Assembly (NCBI GenBank): GCA_026986785.1
Contig: JALSNW010000051.1
Location: 62,001 to 126,000, forward strand
DNA: 64,000 bases
Direction of reading: 5' to 3'
From: Deltaproteobacteria bacterium
Lineage (GTDB): Bacteria; Desulfobacterota; Dissulfuribacteria; Dissulfuribacterales; QOAL01
Shown: positions 8,648 through 18,746 of the stretch, piece by piece
Layout of the letters: each line of letters begins with the position of its first letter
Numbering within the stretch: the first letter of the stretch is position 1
The notes under the pieces: model-generated
Databases searched by the model: none
Seen by the model: only the letters and a program-made list of their open reading frames with translations
Told to the model about the DNA's origin: nothing
Position numbers and translations under genes: made by a program

Positions 8648-9778
8648 TTATTTACTCATGTCTTTCACCATTTCCTGGGAATACGTATTCACACGTTTTT
8701 CATAGGCCTGTCTCACAATGGCTATGTCAGTGATGAAGAGCTCCAGTTCCCTGGGTGTTAGGGACTGGTGTCCATCACAGAGGGCCTTTTCCGGTTCTGG
8801 ATGGCATTCTACCAATATCATGTTGGCACCGGCTATGACCCCTTGGGCAGCCGCATTAAATATGTCCATGAGTCCACTCGGCGCCCTGTCCTTGGAGCCT
8901 ATGGAATGGCTTGGATCCACGCAAACGGGTAACCGGGTTAGCCTGTGGATCACCGGGACATGTATGAAGTCAGCCATGTTCCTGTGAGGTGCGCTCATAG
9001 AGGTCTTTATACCCCTGAGACAGAATACGATGTTCCTGTTACCTTCACTTGCAATGTATTCACATGCATTCAGGGATTCTTCTATGGTCAGGCCCATGCC
9101 CCTCTTATAGAGGACCGGCAGTTCCGTCTGGGAGCCAACAGCCTTCAGAAGCTCGAAATTTTGTGCATTCCTGGTACCTATCTGGAGCATGACACCTGTG
9201 GGATGGCCTGCTTCGTCAAGGGCCTTGAGGATCTCCTCTATGTGGATCTCTTTCAATACCTCCATGGCTATAACCTTCACGTCATACTTGCCAGCAAGCT
9301 CGAAAACCCAGGGCAGGCATGCAGCCCCATGTCCTTGGAAATCATATGGGCTGGTCCTCGGTTTGTAGGCACCCATGCGTGCCGTGGCAATACCCAGTTC
9401 TTTCAAGTTCTTGAATACCTCTTCCACATATTCAGGTGTATCCACAGCACAGGGGCCTGCAAAGATATTCAGGCCATCCTGGTCGAATTTGATCCCGTTG
9501 TAGGTAAACCCAATGGGTACAAATTTGACGTCGTGACGCCCGATCTGTCGATATTTGGTCGAGACCCTGACAACCTTTTCCACGCCGGGCATGGAACTGA
9601 GAATCTCCTCGGGCACGTTATGGGTTGGGCCAATGAGGTGAACCTCACGAACAGTCCTGGTCTCCCCTGTCAACTCTACAATCCTGATGTTGAGCCCTGG
9701 GAAATTTTCCAGGAATTCATAGATCCTCTTTAGTTCATGACTATCTTTGTCAACACTTTCTTTGAGAATAAGTATCAT
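8648..9778 (-). CDS. aroF: 3-deoxy-7-phosphoheptulonate synthase (type I beta, with N-terminal regulatory domain)
   Basis: 376 residues. Residues 1-80 form a ferredoxin-like regulatory domain as in Thermotoga/Bacillus-type enzymes. The catalytic barrel follows, with NIFAGPCAVDTPE (Cys110, metal and PEP site), GAYKPRTSPYDFQG, LPVLYKRGM and VCVDPSHSIG. It condenses PEP with erythrose-4-phosphate, the first step of the shikimate pathway. The C-terminal ECHPEPEKALCDGHQSL is also family-typical. It is probably transcribed alone, 186 bases downstream of recD2. Feedback inhibition by an aromatic amino acid is expected for this class but cannot be read here. Confidence 0.95.
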   Translation of the reverse strand: MILILKESVDKDSHELKRIYEFLENFPGLNIRIVELTGETRTVREVHLIGPTHNVPEEILSSMPGVEKVVRVSTKYRQIGRHDVKFVPIGFTYNGIKFDQDGLNIFAGPCAVDTPEYVEEVFKNLKELGIATARMGAYKPRTSPYDFQGHGAACLPWVFELAGKYDVKVIAMEVLKEIHIEEILKALDEAGHPTGVMLQIGTRNAQNFELLKAVGSQTELPVLYKRGMGLTIEESLNACEYIASEGNRNIVFCLRGIKTSMSAPHRNMADFIHVPVIHRLTRLPVCVDPSHSIGSKDRAPSGLMDIFNAAAQGVIAGANMILVECHPEPEKALCDGHQSLTPRELELFITDIAIVRQAYEKRVNTYSQEMVKDMSK

Positions 9779-9964
9779 CCCGTCTCTCTTCTATACATTC
9801 AATGGAGTTATAAGTGGCCGTTCCGGCACCATATTAACCTTTTCTATTTAACATCGGGCAGACAGCAGGTCAACAGCCTGGATTGTTGTTTTTTTGAAGC
9901 TGTGAGAGGTCCGGGGTGAGAGGGGGTGATATGGCGTGCTTTCCGACCAAGGGGCCTTGGCCGA

Positions 9965-12304
9965 TCATTTCTTAAGCCAGGTCAGGCGTTCTACCCCTTC
10001 CACGTTTGTGCATGCCCGTTTCAAGGCAAAGTGCTGTCCTATCAGATAGACCTTTTCTTCAGCTCTGGTGATGGCCGTATAAAACCATTTGTTGTTCAAC
10101 ATGATGAAATGGGAATTGGACAGTGGAATCACCACTATTCTGTATTGACTGCCCTGGGCCTTGTGGACGGTAAGGGCATAGGCAAGCTCTATGATATCGC
10201 CAAGGTGGTCGAATTCGTAGGCTACTACTATCCGTTCTGGATAGACAACGAAAAATTGTTCTGATTCAGGGTCTATTTTGGAGACCAGTCCTATATTGCC
10301 ATTGAATATACGTATAAATTCCTGCTTGGAGAATCTTTTCCCCTCCTTTATGAACATATCCCATGGCATTACCTCCATGTCCCTGTTTTGGAGATGGACA
10401 ACCTTGTCACCTTCCTTCAGGCGTATACCAGCCCTGGTTATGCCCTTGGAGGAAATGGATGGATTCAATATGTCTTGTAGCCTGCTATTTAGGATCTCAG
10501 TGCCGAGCTGGCCTATCCTCATAGGGGTCAGGACCTGGAAATCCCATGCAGGATGAGTGAGTCTTTTTACATAATAGGCAGCAAGCTCGAGTATCCTGTC
10601 CAATATGGCCTGGTTGTTTTCCTCCCTGAATCTTTTCAGCTCCTGTTCTCTCTTGTTCTGCCTCTTGAGGGCAAAGATGTTGTGAGGCTCGATCCTTTCA
10701 TACAAGAAGTCATTCCAGTGCTTGTGATCTACACCTGTGGGAATACGTCCCTGCCTGATCTCATTGGCGAAGAGTGCCAGTACGCTTTCCTCTCCCTGTC
10801 TGAATATGCGAACAAGGTGAACTGAAGGTATGAGTCCTTTACGCAATGCATCTGAAAAGACGTTGCCTGCACCGATTGGAGGAAGCTGGGCGGGGTCCCC
10901 CACCAGGATCAATAGGGCTGTCGGCTTTATGGCCCTTGCCAGACGATAAAAGAGGGACAGATTGACCATGGATGCCTCATCCAACACTATCACTTTATAT
11001 GGAACAGGATTGTCTGGGCCATGTTCAAATTGGTTTTCTCCTTTGTATTTCAAGAGGGAGTGGATCGTCACGGCCTCATGGCCCGTTGTTTTTCTAAGAC
11101 GTGAAGAAGCCATCCCAGTGAATGCACAGCAGATGATTTCCTCCCCCCTGGCATAATAATGGCTGAGAAGCTCGAGTATTGCCCTGCATACCGTGGTCTT
11201 TCCTGTGCCTGCATAACCAGCAAGACCAAATACGAGCCGTGGTTCAGTGGCAATCTTCTCGATGATCTCCTTTTGTTCCTCAGCGAACTCTATGCCATTT
11301 CGGTTTTCATAATCTGAAATGAAGGAAGAGACCTCCCCAAGGCTGATCGTCCTCCTCTTGAATTCTTTGGAGCGCTGGAGGAAGAATTCCCGGAGCCTGT
11401 CCTCCATGTACTTGTAGGAACTCAGACCTACCTCTCCTTTGTCTCCCAGGACTATCAGGCCTTCAAGTATCATTTTTTTCAGAACTGCTGATATCCTGGC
11501 GTCCGACACAGGGCCCTCTTCTGTAACAAGAAGCTCTTTGACAGTAGCCAAGAGATCCCTCTGCTCCAGATAGCAGTGGCCGTCGGATTCTGCTGCGTTT
11601 ATAAGCACATGACTGATGCCTGCCTTTATCCTCCAGGGCGAATCAGCAGGGAGGCCAAGGGAAATGGCGATATTGTCTGCTGTCTTGAAGCCAATGCCCC
11701 TTATTTCCGTCAGCTTGTATGGGTTTTCCTTGATTATCTCTACGGATTGGTCACCAAAGTGGTTGTAGATGCGGATCAATAGGTTGGGAGTTATGTGGCC
11801 TTTGCTTCCAAGATAGCTGGCCAGAGATTTCAATGATCTGTGTTTGTGCCAGGAGCGCTTTATGAGGCTGAGGCGTTTTTCCTTTATCCCCTTTACCTTG
11901 AGGAGTCGTTCCGGTTCGTTGTCGAGAATCCTGACCAGTTCCTCTTCTCCAAACTGTTCTATGAGATCCCTTGCCATCTTTTCTCCAAGACCCTTTACCA
12001 CCTTGCTAAGAAAAAATTGCAGTTCACTCCCAAGGAGACTGTAGTGGCTAAAATCGAATTGACGCCCATATTTAGTCATCTGCCAAGAGCCTGTGAACTC
12101 GAATTCGGCCCCTACCACAGTGGCATTGGAGGCCAGTTCACTCATATAGCCCTTGACAGTGAAACTGCCTCCTCTTTTGGGTTTTACCCTGAGTATTACA
12201 AAGCCTGAGTCTTGGTCTGCATATGTGACCCGTTGGACCGTGGCCCGAAGTTTTATCTTGGGCGTGGGTGGCTTGCTGGTGTTTTCCTTGGAGAGCGTTG
12301 TCAT
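9965..12304 (-). CDS. recD2: RecD2-type ATP-dependent DNA helicase (superfamily 1B)
   Basis: About 779 residues. The order is an N-terminal OB-like domain (VQRVTYADQDSGFVILRV), helix-hairpin-helix repeats (residues about 80-220), Walker A GYAGTGKTTVCRA, Walker B VIVLDEASMVN, a Q-rich motif GDPAQLPPIGAGNVF and C-terminal motif YALTVHKAQGSQY. RecD2 is a 5'-3' helicase working outside RecBCD, in replication-linked repair. ATG 12304 is chosen because it lies one base after the TGA of the upstream permease (TGATATG), implying translational coupling; an upstream extension to 12388 would overlap the permease. A separate RecBCD-type recD is encoded at 26797-28689. Confidence 0.93.
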   Translation of the reverse strand: MTTLSKENTSKPPTPKIKLRATVQRVTYADQDSGFVILRVKPKRGGSFTVKGYMSELASNATVVGAEFEFTGSWQMTKYGRQFDFSHYSLLGSELQFFLSKVVKGLGEKMARDLIEQFGEEELVRILDNEPERLLKVKGIKEKRLSLIKRSWHKHRSLKSLASYLGSKGHITPNLLIRIYNHFGDQSVEIIKENPYKLTEIRGIGFKTADNIAISLGLPADSPWRIKAGISHVLINAAESDGHCYLEQRDLLATVKELLVTEEGPVSDARISAVLKKMILEGLIVLGDKGEVGLSSYKYMEDRLREFFLQRSKEFKRRTISLGEVSSFISDYENRNGIEFAEEQKEIIEKIATEPRLVFGLAGYAGTGKTTVCRAILELLSHYYARGEEIICCAFTGMASSRLRKTTGHEAVTIHSLLKYKGENQFEHGPDNPVPYKVIVLDEASMVNLSLFYRLARAIKPTALLILVGDPAQLPPIGAGNVFSDALRKGLIPSVHLVRIFRQGEESVLALFANEIRQGRIPTGVDHKHWNDFLYERIEPHNIFALKRQNKREQELKRFREENNQAILDRILELAAYYVKRLTHPAWDFQVLTPMRIGQLGTEILNSRLQDILNPSISSKGITRAGIRLKEGDKVVHLQNRDMEVMPWDMFIKEGKRFSKQEFIRIFNGNIGLVSKIDPESEQFFVVYPERIVVAYEFDHLGDIIELAYALTVHKAQGSQYRIVVIPLSNSHFIMLNNKWFYTAITRAEEKVYLIGQHFALKRACTNVEGVERLTWLKK

Positions 12305-12305
12305 A

Positions 12306-13181
12306 TCAGCCTTTTTTCCTTGGGTCGAGGGCATCTCTGAGCCCTTCACCCAATAGATTGTATCCAAGCACAGTGATGAGGATTGCAAGGCCAGGATATA
12401 CCGAAAGCCACCAGGCGATCTCCAGATTATCCTTACCTTCAGTGAGCATATTACCCCAACTCGGGGTTGGAGGCTGTACCCCTATGCCCAAAAAGCTCAA
12501 GGCACTTTCCGTAAGTATTGCCCCACCGACACCCAGAGTGGCAGAGACGATGATTGGGGCCACTGCATTCGGGAGTATCTCGTTGAAGACGATCCTCATG
12601 TTCGATGCGCCGGATATCCTGGCTGCAAGGACAAAGTCTCTCTTTCTGAGACTGAGAAACTCGGCCCGTACCAGGCGAGCCACTCCCATCCAGCTCGTTA
12701 GGCCGATTACAGCCATTATGTTCCATATGGAGGGCTCGAGGAAGGCAATGACTGCCATGATCAGGAAGATAGAGGGGAAACAAAGCATTATGTCCACGAA
12801 ACGCATGACTATGGTATCGACCCATTTCCCATAAAAACCTGCCAGTGCCCCAAGCACCGTGCCGACGGCAGTAGCTATCCCAACTGCAACAAAGCCCACC
12901 AGCAGAGATATGCGGGAGCCATAGATGAGTCTTGACAGGCAGTCTCGGCCCAGGGAGTCTGTACCAAACCAGTGAAGCCTGGAAGGTGGTTCCAGTATGT
13001 GATAGGTATCTATGGCCTGTGGGTTGTAAGGGGCTATGACTGGTGCCAGAATAGCTACGACGAATAGGAAAATAACGATGATAGAGCCTGAAAGTGCCAG
13101 GGGATTGGTCAATAGCGACAAAAAGAACGAGAATGGTCTTTTTTTGCCTTGTTTTTTCCCTGATCTGCCAAGGACTTCCAT
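12306..13181 (-). CDS. Peptide/nickel-type ABC transporter permease (DppC/OppC family)
   Basis: 291 residues with a cytoplasmic N-terminus, one transmembrane helix (about 30-50), then the BPD permease domain of about five helices. The family loop GADRDVLSRLIYG appears here as GTDSLGRDCLSRLIYGSR, and the coupling EAA-like motif contains ARISGASNMRIVFNEILPN. It pairs with the DppB-like permease 8 bases upstream to form the channel of a peptide importer. No dppD or dppF ATPase gene is present: the next gene is recD2. Confidence 0.93.
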   Translation of the reverse strand: MEVLGRSGKKQGKKRPFSFFLSLLTNPLALSGSIIVIFLFVVAILAPVIAPYNPQAIDTYHILEPPSRLHWFGTDSLGRDCLSRLIYGSRISLLVGFVAVGIATAVGTVLGALAGFYGKWVDTIVMRFVDIMLCFPSIFLIMAVIAFLEPSIWNIMAVIGLTSWMGVARLVRAEFLSLRKRDFVLAARISGASNMRIVFNEILPNAVAPIIVSATLGVGGAILTESALSFLGIGVQPPTPSWGNMLTEGKDNLEIAWWLSVYPGLAILITVLGYNLLGEGLRDALDPRKKG

Positions 13182-13189
13182 CTTCTGTC

Positions 13190-14194
13190 TTATTCTTCCT
13201 CCCTTAGTCCTGTCCTTATGCGTGGGTCCACGACCGCATAACCAAGATCTGCCAAAAGATTTCCCAGCAAGGTGAGTACGGAGACGATAACCAGATTACC
13301 CATCAGTACTGGATAGTCCCTTGCCATGACAGACGACCACATGAGTTGGCCCACTCCAGGTATGGCAAAAATCGATTCAAATATTACACTTCCTCCGATG
13401 AGCCCAGGTATGGATAGGCCAAGGATGGTGATAAGGGGAAGCAGGGCATTCCTCAGGGCATGTCTGTATATGACAGTTCGTTCTGGTAGGCCTTTGGCCC
13501 GGGCGGTAGTGATGAAGTCTTGTCTCAATACCTCGAGCATGGAAGAGCGGGTATAGCGTGAAAACCCGGCAAGCCCTCCTATGGCAGAGACGAATACTGG
13601 CAGTACGAGGTGTCTGCCCCAATCCAGCACCTTGTGCCAGGTATCCATCTGTTCATAGCCCATAAGGGTGTGAAGGCCGGATACCGGCAGCCAATTGAGC
13701 TCAATGCCAAAATAGAGCATCAAGAGAAGTGCCACCCAAAAGGCAGGTGCAGCATAGGCCACGAATACCAAGACGGTGGTGACCTGGTCAAAGAGGCTGT
13801 TTTGTCGAACTGCTGCCCGTACACCCAAGGGGATTGAGACAATGATTATGAGGGCCATGGACAGCACATTTATGAGTATGGTGACAGGGAGCCGTTCCTT
13901 GATCTTGTCCCAGACCTTTCGCCTGTCAGGGGAGAACGACCTGCCGAGATCCAACTGCATCAGCCCCTTGAACCATTTTGCATATTGGACATAGATAGGT
14001 TTGTCCAAGCCATACTGGGCCCTGAGCCTCTGTCTCATCTCGGGCGTCATCTTGGGATTGAAGTCTGCTTGCAGGCTCATGGGCTCACCCGGGGCAAGAT
14101 GCATGACAAAGAACGAGATGAGGGTTATCCCAATGAAAGTTGGTATGAGGGCGAGGGCCCTTTTGGTTGTCCAGATGAGAAAGTCCATATTCAA
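13190..14194 (-). CDS. Peptide/nickel-type ABC transporter permease (DppB/OppB family)
   Basis: 334 residues. The N-terminal helix and FVMHLAPGEPMSL are typical of DppB/AppB, followed by LDLGRSFSP, five more membrane helices and the coupling segment TTARAKGLPERTVIYRHALR. It starts inside the stop of the binding-protein gene with a 4-base overlap, showing translational coupling. It forms the membrane pore with the downstream DppC-like subunit. Substrate is presumably oligopeptides, by homology to this family only. Confidence 0.94.
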   Translation of the reverse strand: MNMDFLIWTTKRALALIPTFIGITLISFFVMHLAPGEPMSLQADFNPKMTPEMRQRLRAQYGLDKPIYVQYAKWFKGLMQLDLGRSFSPDRRKVWDKIKERLPVTILINVLSMALIIIVSIPLGVRAAVRQNSLFDQVTTVLVFVAYAAPAFWVALLLMLYFGIELNWLPVSGLHTLMGYEQMDTWHKVLDWGRHLVLPVFVSAIGGLAGFSRYTRSSMLEVLRQDFITTARAKGLPERTVIYRHALRNALLPLITILGLSIPGLIGGSVIFESIFAIPGVGQLMWSSVMARDYPVLMGNLVIVSVLTLLGNLLADLGYAVVDPRIRTGLREEE

Positions 14195-15816
14195 GGCATC
14201 ATGTATTTTTGTTCATTCTTGGGTACCCACCACCTGATGAAATTATAGCTTATCCCGGCTGGAGCAGGCTTTATGCCGTGAAATCTGGCATGTATGATGG
14301 GAAGGGCCATTGGGACATAAAGGAAAGTGTAAGGTTGGTCCTCTGCCAGTATTTCCTGGATCTTGAAATAGATCTGTCTTCTCTTCTCCCTGTCGAATGT
14401 CCTTCGCCCCAAGACGAGAAGCCTATCCACTTCCGGGTTCTTGTAGCCAATGAAGTTTAGCTGCTTTGGGCCCGTTTTGGACGAATGCCATATATCATAT
14501 ATATCCGGGTCTTGCCCAAGGGTCCAGCCAAGGATGACTGCCTCAAAGCGCCTTTTGTCGATGAAATCGTTGATGAAGGCTGTCCATTCAAGCTGTCTGA
14601 TGTCCATCTTGATACCTATCTGGCCGAGCCTGTACTGGATGATCTGGGCTGTCTTGTCCCTTAGGGGATTGCCTTGGTTCGTGAGAACCGTGAATGAAAA
14701 CGGTATGCCATCCTTGTCGAGGATCCCATCTCCGTCAGTATCCCTCCAACCGCTGTCCGCCAATAATTTTTTGGCCCGTCTGGGGTCATAGGGATAGCGT
14801 TTCACATTGGGATTATAGAACCATGCATCTGGCTTGTATGGGCCAGTTGCCTCGACACCGAGGCCAAGGAGTACACCCCTTATGATCTCCTCCTTGTCAA
14901 TGGCATAGGATATGGCCTGGCGGACCCTCTTGTCTTTGAAGAACGGGTGGTTGAGGTTATAGCCCAGATATGTATAGGAAAAGGACAAGTATTTATATTT
15001 TTTGAAGTTTTTTTTGAAGAACGGAGTATCGGTCTGCCTTTGGTACTGGATGGGTGAAAGGCTCATCCAGTCCAGGCCTCCTGCCTTCAACTCCATGAAC
15101 ATGGTGGCAGGATCTGGGATGATGCGCATTATATATCCATTGAGATATGGCCTGCCATCAAAATAATCATTATTGGCTACCAGTTCTATCCGTTCCTGGG
15201 TCTTCCAGAGTTTGAGCCTATAGGGACCCAATCCTACCGGGTGTCTTGAAAGGGGGCTTTTGGTTATGTCTTTACCCTGAAGCAGATGCCTCGGCAGGAC
15301 GACTATGTCTCCCCATGAGCTAAGGGCCGGGGCAAATGGTTCTTTATAGGTGACACGGAAGGTATAGGGGTCTGGGGCCTCTGCCTTTTCAACCTCGAGA
15401 AAATCCCCAGCATAGGCCGTGGGTGTCTTGGGATCGATAATGGTCTTGTATCCGAAGAGTACGTCCGCAGATGTGAAAGGTTGGCCATCCTGCCACTTGA
15501 CCCCATGTTTCAGATGAAAGGTTATGGTCTTGCCGTCATTCTCTATGGTCCACGAATCGGCAAGATCTCCCACAAGATTCAGGTCTTTGTCATATTTGAC
15601 AAGCCCATTGTAGATGAGTCCAGCTATTTCGTGGGAGGTGGCATCAGAGGATAGCATGGGTATCAGGTTGGAGGCATCCCCAATGGAGCCTGTGATAATG
15701 GCGTCTCCATAGACCGGTTTTTGTCCAGGCTGGGCCAGGGCTACTTGGTACATGCCCAATAGGATAATAGCAATAAACCCAAGGGGTGTTTTTGGTAGGG
15801 TCTTTTTAAAGGGCAT
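14191..15816 (-). CDS. Extracellular solute-binding protein, peptide ABC transporter (SBP family 5)
   Basis: 541 residues. The signal peptide ends in YQVALA before QPGQKPVYGDA. It is not a lipoprotein, because no lipobox cysteine is present, so it is probably a free periplasmic receptor. SBP_bac_5 hallmarks include LADSWTIENDGKTITFHLK, GVKWQDGQPFTSADV and DKRVRQAISYAIDKEEII. It captures peptides for the two permeases that follow with a 4-base overlap. It overlaps the upstream PHP gene by 11 bases, so the whole block is one operon. Confidence 0.94.
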   Translation of the reverse strand: MPFKKTLPKTPLGFIAIILLGMYQVALAQPGQKPVYGDAIITGSIGDASNLIPMLSSDATSHEIAGLIYNGLVKYDKDLNLVGDLADSWTIENDGKTITFHLKHGVKWQDGQPFTSADVLFGYKTIIDPKTPTAYAGDFLEVEKAEAPDPYTFRVTYKEPFAPALSSWGDIVVLPRHLLQGKDITKSPLSRHPVGLGPYRLKLWKTQERIELVANNDYFDGRPYLNGYIMRIIPDPATMFMELKAGGLDWMSLSPIQYQRQTDTPFFKKNFKKYKYLSFSYTYLGYNLNHPFFKDKRVRQAISYAIDKEEIIRGVLLGLGVEATGPYKPDAWFYNPNVKRYPYDPRRAKKLLADSGWRDTDGDGILDKDGIPFSFTVLTNQGNPLRDKTAQIIQYRLGQIGIKMDIRQLEWTAFINDFIDKRRFEAVILGWTLGQDPDIYDIWHSSKTGPKQLNFIGYKNPEVDRLLVLGRRTFDREKRRQIYFKIQEILAEDQPYTFLYVPMALPIIHARFHGIKPAPAGISYNFIRWWVPKNEQKYMMP

Positions 15817-16657
15817 CCCTTACTGCTTTTATGGCCTCAACACAGGAATACGGTATCTGCAGGTTGCCCTTGCCCCTTCCAAGCTTGATATAGGGTTTGG
15901 CCTTGCCATGATAATCACTCCCTCCAGTGGCCACCAAGTCAAGCCTTCTCGCAATGGATAGACAAAGGGCTGTAAAACCTTCATCGTGTTCGCTGTAATA
16001 GCATTCCAGGCCCATGAGTCCCTGGTCCTTTAGCTCGTCAATGATACCTTCGAGCTCTTCTGGATCCTTGGTCAACAATGAAAAAGGGTGGGCAAGTACT
16101 GGGACCCCACCTGCCTCTCTTATGGTCCCAATGGCCTCGAATGGGCTGAGGATGGATTTGGGGGCATAGGCCGGGCCCCCCTTTTTCAGATACTTGTCAA
16201 AGGCCTGTTTTACAGATCTCACATATCCCTTCTCTACCATGAGCCTTGCGATATGGGGTCTGCCAATCTGTCCGCCCTGGGCCATTTCTTCGAGCTCAGG
16301 CATGTGGAGGTCCATCCCTAACTGCCTGAGCCTATGGAGTATCCTTGGATTGCGTTCTGCCCTGGCAGCCTGGACTCTAGAGAGGACGGATTGAAGCAGA
16401 TGAGATCCCTGGTCAATATAGTAGCCGAGAAGATGCATGTTCCCCTTGGGAAACGATACGCTCAACTCGACTCCGGGAATGAATTCCAGGCCGATCTCTT
16501 TGGCCCTATTGGCCCCAGCATCAAGGCCCGCCGTGGTGTCATGATCGGTTATGGAGATGGCAGATAACCCTACGGCCCTGGCTAAATTGATTAGCTCTTC
16601 CGGCGAATCAGAGCCATCAGAGGCCGTGGTATGGGTATGTAGATCACAGATTTTCAT
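15806..16657 (-). CDS. PHP-domain phosphoesterase (YciV/RNase AM-like)
   Basis: 283 residues forming a PHP metal-dependent phosphoesterase with all four motifs: DLHTHTTASDG (motif I), ITDHDT (II), PGVELS (III), and C-terminal GGSDYHG (IV). An inserted helical region lies at about residues 95-160. Related proteins are E. coli RnmA (YciV), a 5'-3' exonuclease acting on rRNA ends and short nucleic acids; that assignment is by family resemblance. The start is 12 bases after the ppiD stop and the end overlaps the binding-protein gene, placing it inside the transporter operon. Confidence 0.88.
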   Translation of the reverse strand: MKICDLHTHTTASDGSDSPEELINLARAVGLSAISITDHDTTAGLDAGANRAKEIGLEFIPGVELSVSFPKGNMHLLGYYIDQGSHLLQSVLSRVQAARAERNPRILHRLRQLGMDLHMPELEEMAQGGQIGRPHIARLMVEKGYVRSVKQAFDKYLKKGGPAYAPKSILSPFEAIGTIREAGGVPVLAHPFSLLTKDPEELEGIIDELKDQGLMGLECYYSEHDEGFTALCLSIARRLDLVATGGSDYHGKAKPYIKLGRGKGNLQIPYSCVEAIKAVRDAL

Positions 16658-16669
16658 TTGACCATTACC

Positions 16670-18562
16670 TTATGGCTTTCTAAGGATCTCTATCTCTGCC
16701 CGTTCTCTCTGGCGCTGCAGCCAGTCTGTAAAAACGCTCTGGGCCTTCAACTGTCTGACCTGCTGTTTTATCTTGGACTTTTCCGAGGCAAAGGCCTTCA
16801 TGTCCGCATCTTCCTTCATGCCCTTCAAATGGATCACGTAAAATGTCCTCCTGTTGGAGGAGATTTTTTCTGGGAAGGGTTTTGCCTTGTAGAGGGAAAG
16901 GGCATCCCTTACAACAGCCTCCGGTAACTTGCCTTTTGCAGTGTGGTCTGTCCTCTTGAAGAAGCCTGTTTCTTCAATGGTGAGATTGTACTGTTTGGCA
17001 GCGGCTGCAAAGCCTTTTTCCTTGGCCAACTGGAGTATCTTCTCTGCCTTCTTTCTGCACAACTCGAGGGAGCGTTCCTGGATGTACACATTTTTCACCC
17101 TGTCTTTTACCTCCTTGAAGGAAGGTATGTATGGGGGCTTTTTGTCAACAACCTCGGCAATTATGACGCCCTTGGGGACCTCCAGCAATGAACTCAGCTC
17201 TCCCTTTCCCAATGAGAACACGGCCCCGAGCACCTGAGGATTGAAGCCGAGTATGGGATCTGGATGGTTCCTCGGAAAGAATCCAGTCTCTTCAATGGTC
17301 TTGTTGGCACTTTTTGCATAGGCCTCAAGGCTTCCAAGCTCGATAATGGTATCATAGGCCTTGTTGGCCTGATCCCAGATGGTTTTTTCTATCTTTTTGT
17401 CCTTGATCTTTTGTGCAATCAGCGTTTGGACCTCTTTCAGGCCCTTGTCCCTGGCAGGTTTTATCTTTTCGAGTTTGATGATATGAAACCCAAACCTAGT
17501 CCTCACAGGTTTACTAATCTGGCCCTCTTTCATGGAAAAGACCTTTTCATCGAAGGGTTTTACCATCATACCTTTTTTGAAGAAGCCGAGTTCCCCCCCC
17601 TTGGCTGCCGTTGCAGGATCTTGGGAGAACTTTTTGGCCATTGCACTGAAAGATGCCCCTGCTTTCAATTTTTTGATGATCTCTTCAGCTCTTTTCTTTA
17701 CTTCTTGGACCTTGGTTGCATTTGCGTCCTGGGGAATCTTTAGAAGTATGTGGCTTGCCTTTCTCATCTCTGGAACATGAAATTCTGCCTTGTGTTCCTG
17801 AAAGTAAGCCTTTATTTCTGTATCAGTGGCATTAACCCCTTTTGCTGCGGCCTTTCTGGAGAAAAGGATGTAGCGGAGCTTGATCTGGGGATCCGTCTTG
17901 AATTCCTCTTTGTGCTTCTGAAACCAATTCTCGAGTCTCGTATCGGTGGCATTGACGGAAGAGACACAGCTTGATGCATCTATTCTCAGAAATTCGATAT
18001 TTATCTCTGCGTTTTCATAGAGATAGTGTTGTCTCGCCTCTGAGTCCGGGACGAATATGCCAGCAGTCAGGAGTGCTTGTACCTTTCTCAGATACATCTC
18101 CTGTCTGACATTCTCCTCGAAATCTACCGGTTTCATGCCTGCATTTCTCAGGGCAGCCTGATAGAGTCGCTGGTCGAAGACGCCGTTTTGTTTGAATGCA
18201 GGGACGCTGAGGATTACCTGTTGGATCTCCTTGTCTGTCACCAATACGCCCATTTTTTCTGCTGCCTGTTTGATCAATGCGGCATCGATGAGCTGGTTCA
18301 AGACCTGCTGTTTGATGTTCATCTGTTTGAGGACGGCTTCAGATAACGTGCCCCCGTACATTCGACGCAATCGATCGATGGTATTGTTATATGTCTTCTG
18401 ATAGTCCTCAACGAGAATCTTCTGGCCATTTACCTTGGCCATGATGTCGAGGCGTTGGGACCTGAAAGTGCCCACCCCCCAGAATATGAAGACCACTACA
18501 ATGGCCCCAAGTATGAATTTCATTAGCCAGGACGCTGCATTTTTCCTTATTATGTCCAACAT
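16670..18562 (-). CDS. ppiD: Membrane-anchored periplasmic folding factor, PpiD-like (SurA_N plus parvulin)
   Basis: 630 residues. A single N-terminal membrane anchor (LMKFILGAIVVVFIFWGVGTF) is followed by a SurA-like chaperone domain (residues 30-190), a parvulin domain (about 260-365: ASHILLKIP, AKKFSQDPATAAKGGELGFF, FGFHIIKLEKI) and a long C-terminal helical region. It assists folding of newly secreted and outer-membrane proteins at the inner-membrane surface. It is the first gene of the operon that continues through PHP, the peptide transporter and recD2. Some parvulin active-site residues are substituted, as is usual for PpiD, so isomerase activity is uncertain. Confidence 0.9.
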   Translation of the reverse strand: MLDIIRKNAASWLMKFILGAIVVVFIFWGVGTFRSQRLDIMAKVNGQKILVEDYQKTYNNTIDRLRRMYGGTLSEAVLKQMNIKQQVLNQLIDAALIKQAAEKMGVLVTDKEIQQVILSVPAFKQNGVFDQRLYQAALRNAGMKPVDFEENVRQEMYLRKVQALLTAGIFVPDSEARQHYLYENAEINIEFLRIDASSCVSSVNATDTRLENWFQKHKEEFKTDPQIKLRYILFSRKAAAKGVNATDTEIKAYFQEHKAEFHVPEMRKASHILLKIPQDANATKVQEVKKRAEEIIKKLKAGASFSAMAKKFSQDPATAAKGGELGFFKKGMMVKPFDEKVFSMKEGQISKPVRTRFGFHIIKLEKIKPARDKGLKEVQTLIAQKIKDKKIEKTIWDQANKAYDTIIELGSLEAYAKSANKTIEETGFFPRNHPDPILGFNPQVLGAVFSLGKGELSSLLEVPKGVIIAEVVDKKPPYIPSFKEVKDRVKNVYIQERSLELCRKKAEKILQLAKEKGFAAAAKQYNLTIEETGFFKRTDHTAKGKLPEAVVRDALSLYKAKPFPEKISSNRRTFYVIHLKGMKEDADMKAFASEKSKIKQQVRQLKAQSVFTDWLQRQRERAEIEILRKP

Positions 18563-18746
18563 CGTTTTGGGATTTCTCCTCTCAATGCAAAAATTTTCAT
18601 CAGGGTTCGGCCTTTTTTTGTATACCGAAACATTGGTAGTTGTATGGGGGCCTTGCCCAGTGTCATACCGTGTCGGAAATCGAGACTGAACAAGATCAAA
18701 TGTCCTGTAGGATGCCTTTTAGTTCAGATAATGTCAAGAAAGTCCT

